Assembly: GCF_009905375.1 (NCBI RefSeq)
Contig: NC_133650.1
Location: 68,069,648-68,133,647, forward strand
Source of the DNA: Apium graveolens
Taxonomy: Eukaryota > Streptophyta > Magnoliopsida > Apiales > Apiaceae
Direction of reading: 5' to 3'
Length of the DNA stretch: 64,000 nt
In this document: in pieces, positions 57,450 to 64,000 of the stretch
How the letters are laid out: each line of letters starts with the position of its first letter
How positions within the stretch are numbered: position 1 is the stretch's first letter
Position numbers and translations under genes: made by a program
Notes under the pieces: generated by a model
Database searches by the model: none
What the model was told of the DNA's origin: nothing
What the model saw: the letters and a program-made list of their open reading frames with translations, nothing else

Positions 57450-57752
57450 TTAAATTTTCCCTTTACAAAAACAAAATGCATGACATTCAATGGCATTTAA
57501 TTTTCTAATAATTGATATTAATAATTCATCAATATAACTTCTATTAGGAGTGAAATAATAACCAATGTGTTTTTCTATTTCTAGAAATCCTTTATATGCT
57601 TCTTCTAGTTTTTATGTATTATTTTCATCTAATCCTTCGAGAGCAAAATTTTTTATGAATTCTACAGCTTCTGAAGTAGTAGTCCATATTATTAAAGATC
57701 CCAATATTATTTTCCATGGTTGAGCTTGTCTGCTTGTATATTCTATTTTCAT
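57450..57752 (-). pseudogene. Viral ORF E (minus copy), one stop
   Basis: The ATG overlaps the Pol stop (ATGA). The frame stays constant over about 100 codons with one TAA near 57619, reading VEFIKNFALEGLDENN before it and LEEAYKGFLEIEKHIGYYF after it. Unknown function. Better preserved here than in the + copy. Confidence 0.55.
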
Positions 57753-58001
57753 TGTTTATTTTCTCTGCTAAGATAGTCAGCTAACACATTTTTTGTTCCT
57801 GATATATTTTTTATTACAAAATCATAACAACAGAAAAAAGATTGCCATTTTCTTCTTTTATTTAATTCTGGTAATAATTCTATTTTATTAGTAATAAAGG
57901 CTTTTACTTGAGTATTATCTGTTTTTACTACAAATTTAACAGGCAATAAATGATAATGAAACTTCTTAATCCCATATTTTACAGCTAATAGTTCTTTTTC
58001 A
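57750..58001 (-). pseudogene. Viral RNase H end (minus copy), displaced by circular permutation
   Basis: Reads from the copia junction through FHYHL, PVKFVVKTDNTQVKAFITNK and NISGTKNVLADYLSRENKQ to the Pol stop. The Glu codon that is a stop in the + copy is intact here. It is the downstream part of the Pol gene found at 50638-49076. Confidence 0.9.
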
Positions 58002-58608
58002 GAAAGGCACTTTTGACATCCATTTGATAGACCTTGAAATTGGCATGAGCTGCATAGGCTAAGAAGATTCTGATGGCTTCAAGTCTTGCAACAGGAGCAA
58101 AGGTTTCATCAAAATCTATTTCTTCTTATTAACAGTAGCCCTTAGCAACCAATCTAGCTTTGTTCTTGACCACTATGTCATTTTCATCCATCTTGTTTCT
58201 GAATACCCACTTGGTGTCAATTGGATTCTTTCCTTTAGGTTTGGGTACCAGCTTCCATACCTTGTTTCTTTCAAATTGGTTTAGCTCCTCCTGCATAGCT
58301 AAAATCCAATCAGGATCCAACAAAGCTTCTTCTACTTTCTTTGCTTCTTCCTTAGAAAAAAAGCTGCTATATAGACATTCTTCTTGAGTTTCTCTCCTTG
58401 TTTGAACTCTAGAAGATGCATCACCAATGATGAGCTCAAAAGGGTGATCTTTAGTCCATTTTCTTTGTTGAGGTAGAGTAGCTTTAGATGAAGAGGCTTC
58501 ATTGTTATCTTGATGGGTGACTGAGTTTTGATTATGAGAAACTCCCCCTGAATTTATGAATCTTTGATTTGAGAAAGGGGTACTTTCTGTAGGTGATCTG
58601 TTCTGACT
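58002..58608 (-). pseudogene. Copia reverse transcriptase, N-terminal part
   Basis: Frame 58323-58129: DPDWILAMQEELNQFERNKV and WKLVPKPKGKNPIDTKWVF, the start of copia RT. After one stop it continues with [19 protein letters not shown] and [11 protein letters not shown], where the viral block begins. About 60-70 codons that normally separate AFL from the YVDD region are missing, judged from the usual length of this RT. Confidence 0.92.
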
Positions 58609-60138
58609 CTAAGCTTCTCTCATTGTTCTGACAGATGATGCACTTTGCATCTCGACGGATGAAGCTGATTGTCTCCCGATGGATAAGGCAGATTGTCTCC
58701 CGACGGATGATGCATTTTGTAACTCAACAGATGTTGAATTTTGTGCTTTATTATTTGTAGATTTATCTGCATTATCCTTAGTCAATGTTTCTTGATCACT
58801 TTCAACATCACTGTCATCACTAACCATCTCCACATTATCAAACTTGAGGCTTTCATGGAAATATCCATCTTGTAGTCCTTCAATCTTTTTATCATCAAAC
58901 ACGACATGTACTGATTTCATAACAATGTTGGTTCTTAGATTGTAGACTCTATATGCTTTTCCCACAGCATATCCAACAAAAATTCCTTCATTTACTTTGG
59001 CATCAAACTTTCCATGTTGATCAGTTTGATTCCTTAAAATGTAACATTTGCAGCCAAATACATGAAGAAAATTTAGAGTTGGCTTCCTATTCTTGAACAA
59101 TTGGTAGGGTGTTATGCACTTTGCTTGATTAACCAAAGAGATATTCTGAGTATAGCAGGCAGTATTCACAACTTCAGCCCAAAAATATGTTGGCAACTTT
59201 GATTCTTCAAGCATTGTCCTTGCAGCTTCAATAAGAGATCTGTTCTTTCTTTCCACTACTCCATTTTGTTGTGGAGTTCTTGCTGTAGAAAACTCATGCA
59301 TAATCCCATTTTCTTCACAAAATGATCTCATCACAGAATTCTTGAACTCAGTTCCATTGGCACTCCTGATTCTTCTTACTTTAAAGTCAGGGTGATTGTT
59401 GACTTGCCTTATGTGATTGATGATGATTTTACTAGCTTCATCTTTGGACTTTAGAAAATATGTCCAAGAGAACTTTGAGAAATCATCCACAATTACTAGG
59501 AAAAATCTTTTTCTTGAGATGGACAACACATTGACTTGTCCAAACAAATCCATATGCAACAATTGCAAAGGTTCTTTAATTATTAAATCAAGCTTCTTTC
59601 TGAATGATGCTTTGATCTGCTTTCCTTTCTGGAAGGCATCACAAAATCCATCCTTAGTAAACTCCACTTGAGGAATACCTCTAACTAGCTCTTTCTTGAC
59701 AAGCTCATTCATGGTCTTGAAGTTTAGATGGGACAGCTTCTTGTGCCATAGCCAACTTTCATCTTGACTTGCTTTACTAAGAAGACAAGTGACTGATTCT
59801 GCATTAGATGAGTTGAAATCAGCTAAGTACACATTTCCTTTTCTCACTCCAGTGAGAACCACTTTGTTGCTCTTTTTGTTTATCACAACACAGGCTTCTG
59901 AGTTGAAAGTAACTGAGTTGCCCTTATGACAAAGCTGGCTGATACTCAACAAATTATGCTTGAGACCATCCACTAGGGCAACTTCTTCAATGATGACATT
60001 ATCTTTTGAAATCAAGCCATATCCCACAGTATAACCCTTGCTGTCATCTCCAAAAGTGATACTTGGGCCAGCTCTTTCCCTGAACTCAGTGAGCAGGGTA
60101 GAATCTTTAGTCATGTGCCTTGAGCAACCACTGTCCAA
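58609..60138 (-). pseudogene. Copia protease end and integrase
   Basis: 509 open codons. LDSGCSRHMTKD-type start (here MDSGCSRHMTK) is the protease/pre-integrase region. Then come SWLWHKKLSHLNFKTMN (zinc-binding His pair) and LLHMDLFGQVNV with the first catalytic Asp. RSANGTEFKN should hold the second Asp but has Ala (GCC at about 59357). TPQQNGVVERKNRSL holds the Glu. The C-terminal part has GCKCYILRNQ, FVGYAVGKAYRVYN and a Ser-rich linker with three CCGACGG-type motifs (58650-58712). With one catalytic Asp lost the integrase is expected to be inactive. Confidence 0.92.
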
Positions 60139-61224
60139 ATACCAAAGATTCTTTCTATTTCCCTGAACACATCAAAATCAAATCAAGTTGATTTTGGTAC
60201 CCAAGTTTCCTTGGGTCCTGCCTTGTTAGCTTTCTTCTTTGGTTTCTTAGGTTTGATCTCATTTGAATTGGGAATTTCTGATTCATCCTTAGTCATCTGA
60301 GTTAGACCCTTGAAACCAGTCATTAAAACATAATTATCATGCACATTTTGATTAACAGGAAAAGGCATGCTATTTGCAAACATGTTGTTCCAGTAAGGCA
60401 TGCTAAATTGTATTTGAGGCTTACGAATACAGCATAATAAGGATTAAGTATAAATGGCATATTAGCAAATTGTGCATTCATATTCAGAGCAGACATAGCA
60501 TTCATAGGCATGGTAGGCATGGCAGTCATGTTGGGAAAAGAAGAGGGTGTAGACATGGAAGTAGGTATAGCAAGTTTGCAATTAACAAACAAGTGATTAA
60601 CACTACCACACTTAACACAGATTTTTCTTGGTGCATATTTATCAGGTGTGTAGTTGTTATGTTTGTTAATTCCTACTTTCCCATTTCTATTGTTTTTCTT
60701 TTTAGCTTCTGCTTTAACCTCAATCTTTTCCAATCTGTCATTTAATTGCTTGATAGACAGATGACCAACATTAACTTTCTTTTCCTTTCTGACTTGACTT
60801 GATTCTCCTAGAATAAATTTCTAAGAAACTGATCCATATTTCTCATTCAATTTAGCTAGCTTAGCTTTGCTAATTGGTTTACTTACAGCCAATGGATGTG
60901 GCTCATTGTCACTCGACGGATAATCCTTTTGATTATCCGATGGATGATTTTCATCATCCGTCAATTTTCCACATCTGTTAACAATCCTTCAACCAAATTG
61001 GACTCAAGCTTCTCTTTACTCTTCTTCCAGGCTGCATCACAAAAGGACTCAATACCTTAAACTTTAGTGATTTGAGCATGAACATCTCTGGATGATTTCC
61101 ATGCTTTAATCACTTCCTGTTCTCGTTCAAGCTGCTTCTATAAAATCTCTTCTTTCTTCAAGGACTCAGTTAATTCATCCTTAGCAATCTTACACTCAAT
61201 TCTCAATTTCTCAAATATAATAAA
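60139..61224 (-). pseudogene. Copia gag-protease linker region
   Basis: Frames 60733-60323 and 60401-60183 are visible. The first is Lys/Asn-rich with a CVKCGSVNHLFVNC knuckle and a Met/Ala/Asn/Phe-rich stretch. The second ends PKKPKKKANKAGPKETWVPK before the protease. A CCHC-like motif before a Met-Pro-rich region is usual in SIRE-type gag-pol. Stops between 61224 and 60733 break continuity. Confidence 0.65.
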
Positions 61225-62582
61225 CTAAGACTCTAACACATTATTCCTCTCACTTAAAAACAAATTATTTTCTTTAATTTTAGTATTTTCCTTAGTGAGG
61301 GACTTAAGTGTAACACGCAGGTGATATAATTCTGTAGACATGTCATTTATTACATCATTACATTCAGCTTTAGATAAATGTGCTAGGTTAGTGGTGATTA
61401 CCTGATTGCTTGAAGAACCTATTTCTATTTCATCAGATTTGGCCATTAGGGCTAGATTGACATAGCTTATTTCTTCATCTTCATCCAATCCATCTGCAGC
61501 CCAGTCATTCTCCCGTGTGATGAAAACCCTTTCCTTTTGTTTGAGTAGCTCAAAGTATTTCTGTTTATAATCAACAGAATCAAACTTCTTTTTGCTGGAA
61601 TCAGACTTCCTGCATTCACTGGCAAAATGACCCGCCAAGCCACATATGAAACACTTAAATTTTGAATTATCAACCATGTTTCTGTTTGGCTTAGCTGCTC
61701 CAAAATTCTTCTTGAATTTTTGCTTGGAAAATCTTTTGGATAAGAATGCTAGATGTTTATCAATATCATCCATGTCATCTTGGCTCAATTGATCTTCATT
61801 ATCAGCAACCAGCCCTTTACCCTTGCTTTTACAGACCTTTGATGTAGACTCAACAGCTTCTACCTTCATCTCTTTCTCTTTCTCTAACTCAGCAACCAGA
61901 GCTATGTACCCTCCTTTATTCCTTCCTTTCTCCATCCTCTCATCTTGCTCTATTTCAAGCTCATAGGATTTCAGGATGCCATACAGTCTTTCCAAGGTGA
62001 ACTCTTTATAATCCTGTGAATTTCTTAATGAGACCGTCATTGGCCTCCACTCATTTGGAAGGGATCTAAGGAACTTGAGGTTAAAGTCTTTTGTTTGATA
62101 GACTCTTCCATCAACTTCAGAGCATTTAGTAGCTTTTGAAATCTACTAAAAATATCAGTGAGAGACTCACTTTCTTCACAGTGAAAATGCTCATATTGCT
62201 GAATCAGTAACTGCATCTTGTTCTATCTTACTTGCTGAGTACCATCACAAATAATCTGGATTGTGTCCCAAACTTCTTTGGCTGTTTTATAGTTAATGAT
62301 GTTATCAAACATATCACCATCAACTCCATTGAACAATTTATTTATGGCCTTCTTGTCCTTCCTGACTTGTTCAATGTCAGGATCTGACCATTCATACCTA
62401 GGTTTTGGAACAGATGGTTCATTGCCAGTTACAGCTCTCATTGGTACATGAGGACCTATCTCTATGCAGTCCACATAGGCCACATCTTGAGAAAGAAGAT
62501 GTAGGTGCATCTTCACCTTCCAGTGGTGATAATTATCTTTGTCCAGAAAAGGAATCTTTACTCCAACATCCTTTTTGTTCAT
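61225..62582 (-). pseudogene. Copia gag
   Basis: It starts at 62582 (MNKKDVGVKIPFLDKDNYHH) and is broken near 62223, then open 62040-61225. The N-terminal part is the UBN2/DUF4219-like gag (NYHHWKVKMHLHLL, then KTAKEVWDTIQIICDGT). The second part has CFICGLAGHFASEC, a CCHC zinc knuckle, and a coiled-coil C-terminus. Confidence 0.88.
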
Positions 62583-62628
62583 CTTGTTGTTTATTGTGAT
62601 CTTTATACTCTTTGTTCTTCAAGAGCTT

Positions 62629-62640
62629 GCTCTGATACCA
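62629..62640 (-). promoter_or_regulatory. Copia primer binding site (tRNA-Met)
   Basis: TGGTATCAGAGC on minus, two bases after the 5' LTR end. Confidence 0.9.
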
Positions 62641-62642
62641 AT

Positions 62643-62850
62643 TGTTATTCCCTAACAATACAACAAGAATTACAGAAGGGGGTTGAATGTAATTCTGGTT
62701 ACTTTTTGAAATTTAAAGAAAGTTCTAACTTGATAAATATAGCAGTGTTTGATTAGAAATGGTGCGGAATAAAAGAGTGATAGAAATCAAAACACTAAGT
62801 AATAAAAACAAAAGCTTTTAAAACTTTCTGGTGGATTTGAAAGTATCCAT

Positions 62851-62897
<47 letters not shown>

Positions 62898-63702
62898 AAT
62901 TGAGAACTCTGTGAAGCTTTGAATAGCTCACAGCTGCTTACAAGTTTGAACAACTAAACTACAGAGAAATGCTTATAGAATATAGCTTGAAAATGTTTAT
63001 CTGAAAATATGCTTGCTTAGTTGATTATTCTACTTTCTATACTTGGTTTATATATCACCAAGTTTACATGATAATAAGACAAGATAATAAAACAAAACAT
63101 ATCTAGTCTAACTTCATGCTGATTCACTACTCTATTCCAGCATCTTTGAATATCTTCACAATTACATGGAAATGGTACTGCTTCTTTATTCTCGAAATCC
63201 TACTTAAAAGTCTGCCACATTCCTTTTGCAAACACCCAACGCATGTGACTGTGTTGTCACTGTCAACGGCTATTTGAATTTGATCATCCGTCGGGACTAT
63301 ATTTGTCATCCTTGGGGAGCTTTGTTGATCATCCGTCGGGAGTCTTTGTGAACCATACATCGGGAGCCTTTTATGTCACTTGACTCCATTTCATTTATAC
63401 AAAATTATAAGACATCTTATATTTACAATTAATCATCTTATTCTGTATATCCACTAGTAGTCAACATGACTCATATACTCCTACAGAATCTACACAATGT
63501 TGCTTGCAGAAATATGCTACAAAACTTATTTATTACATAAGCTACTCACTCGATGGATGTTAATCTGCCATCCGTCCGGACTAAAAAGTTCATCCGTCGG
63601 GACTATATTAGATCATCCGTCGAGTGCTACAAAATACACTAAGTTAAATCTACTAAGGTGTTTTGTTTAACTTATCATCAAGTTCACAACATATTCCTAA
63701 CA
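62643..63702 (-). repeat. Copia 5' LTR
   Basis: 1060 bp, TGTTATTCCC to CCTAACA on +, collinear with 1026-2055. Contains the TA microsatellite and CATCCGTCGGGA motifs at 63284-63370 and 63569-63622. Confidence 0.94.
62855..62895. repeat. (TA)n microsatellite, about 20 units
   Basis: Uninterrupted AT alternation. The 3' LTR has only about five units at the same place, so it expanded or contracted after insertion. Confidence 0.97.
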
Positions 63703-64000
63703 ATCACCTCCCCGCTAGGGAAGTCCACAGGGGGGGCCTACAAGCACATGCACACCCTATAACCCGCTAAGGAAGGGCACGTGGGCACGTGACAGTGACA
63801 GCTATTAACAACCAACATCTCAGATAAGCATGGCGCGTGTCAGTGTACCGTTAAGGCATCCTCAAGGTGGTCCTTACCTGGATACGCATACGCAATCTAC
63901 CTAAGCCAGGCATCCTCCGCCTCCAACAATGAACGGCCCTAATCTAGAGGTACCAAACCCTAAACCCTACCTTTGGGCTATAAATACCCCCAAGGGGTTA
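63703..64000 (+). mobile_element. Outer LTR (second part) with promoter
   Basis: Continues the LTR cut at 1025. ATCAC at 63703-63707 is the second copy of the copia duplication. It is GC-richer than the surroundings, with CACGTG twice near 63779-63790. CTATAAATACCCCC at 63978-63991 is a clear TATA box, expected upstream of the R region. The LTR runs beyond the window end. Confidence 0.65.

Larger units (their letters stand above)
40245..58001. mobile_element. Endogenous pararetrovirus (Caulimoviridae): two inverted genome copies
   Basis: One block sits inside the copia RT gene. The + copy runs 40245 to about 48970, followed by a duplicated 105-bp promoter piece (48972-49075). It meets the minus copy (49076-58001, read downward) tail to tail. 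Both encode the same movement, coat and polymerase proteins with a few differences. The minus copy is a circularly permuted genome broken inside RNase H and lacks about 40 bp there. The + copy is opened beside the tRNA-Met primer site. No LTRs and no target duplication are visible, as expected for passive integration by repair. Both copies carry inactivating changes. Confidence 0.9.
1026..63702 (-). mobile_element. Ty1/copia LTR retrotransposon, SIRE-like, heavily interrupted
   Basis: Read on minus, the order is 5' LTR (62643-63702), tRNA-Met primer site, gag with one zinc knuckle, protease, integrase, reverse transcriptase, RNase H, a non-coding spacer, a second ORF, polypurine tract and 3' LTR (1026-2055). 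Integrase before RT marks Ty1/copia. The extra ORF after pol and the 1-kb LTRs fit the SIRE/Maximus lineage. A perfect ATCAC duplication flanks it. About 49 kb of its span is later insertions: two Tekay-like elements, a pararetrovirus block and a mitochondrial fragment. Without them it is roughly 13 kb. Stops and frameshifts in gag, pol and ORF2 make it non-autonomous. Confidence 0.93.

Overview
The window is flowering-plant nuclear DNA made almost entirely of nested transposable elements, plus an integrated double-stranded DNA virus of the Caulimoviridae type. I see no intact host gene. The evidence for a plant is long-LTR chromoviruses and a SIRE-like Ty1/copia element primed by initiator tRNA-Met, an endogenous pararetrovirus, and a fragment of mitochondrial nad4 that still carries intron sequence and unedited codons. 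I cannot name the species.

Layout, outermost first. Layer 1: the 3' end of an unrelated LTR retrotransposon on + (1-1025, LTR from 781, resuming at 63703 and running off the window with a TATA box near its end). Layer 2: a Ty1/copia element on the minus strand fills 1026-63702. It has two LTRs (1026-2055 and 62643-63702), an ATCAC target duplication on both sides, a PBS, a PPT, gag-PR-IN-RT-RNase H and a second ORF downstream of pol. Layer 3, inside the copia: (a) a Tekay-like Ty3/gypsy chromovirus on minus at 5145-22915 (TSD TTCAC), whose 3' LTR holds a solo LTR of another family at 7740-11923 (TSD CCAAA); (b) a second, decayed Tekay-like element on minus at 25794-39651 (TSD AGCTT), of the same family as the solo LTR; (c) an endogenous pararetrovirus block at 40245-58001, placed inside the copia RT gene; (d) a mitochondrial nad4 fragment at 4561-4853 in copia ORF2.

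The pararetrovirus block is the most interesting part. It holds two near-complete copies of one viral genome in opposite orientation (+ copy 40245 to about 48970; minus copy 58001 down to about 49076), joined tail to tail through rearranged promoter DNA. Together the copies show a compact polycistronic genome: two small ORFs, a movement protein, two more small ORFs, a large coat protein with a zinc knuckle, PR-RT-RNase H, and three ORFs after Pol, many linked by ATGA overlaps. The movement-protein ORF ends in a degenerate retropepsin-like domain (NTG in place of DTG, in both copies) in addition to the normal protease in Pol. Each copy carries its own stops and frameshifts, so neither is a functional virus as it stands. 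The inverted arrangement could give a long hairpin transcript.

Order of events by nesting: outer LTR element, then the copia, then (order among themselves unresolved) both Tekay elements, the virus block and the nad4 fragment; the solo LTR came after the first Tekay element.
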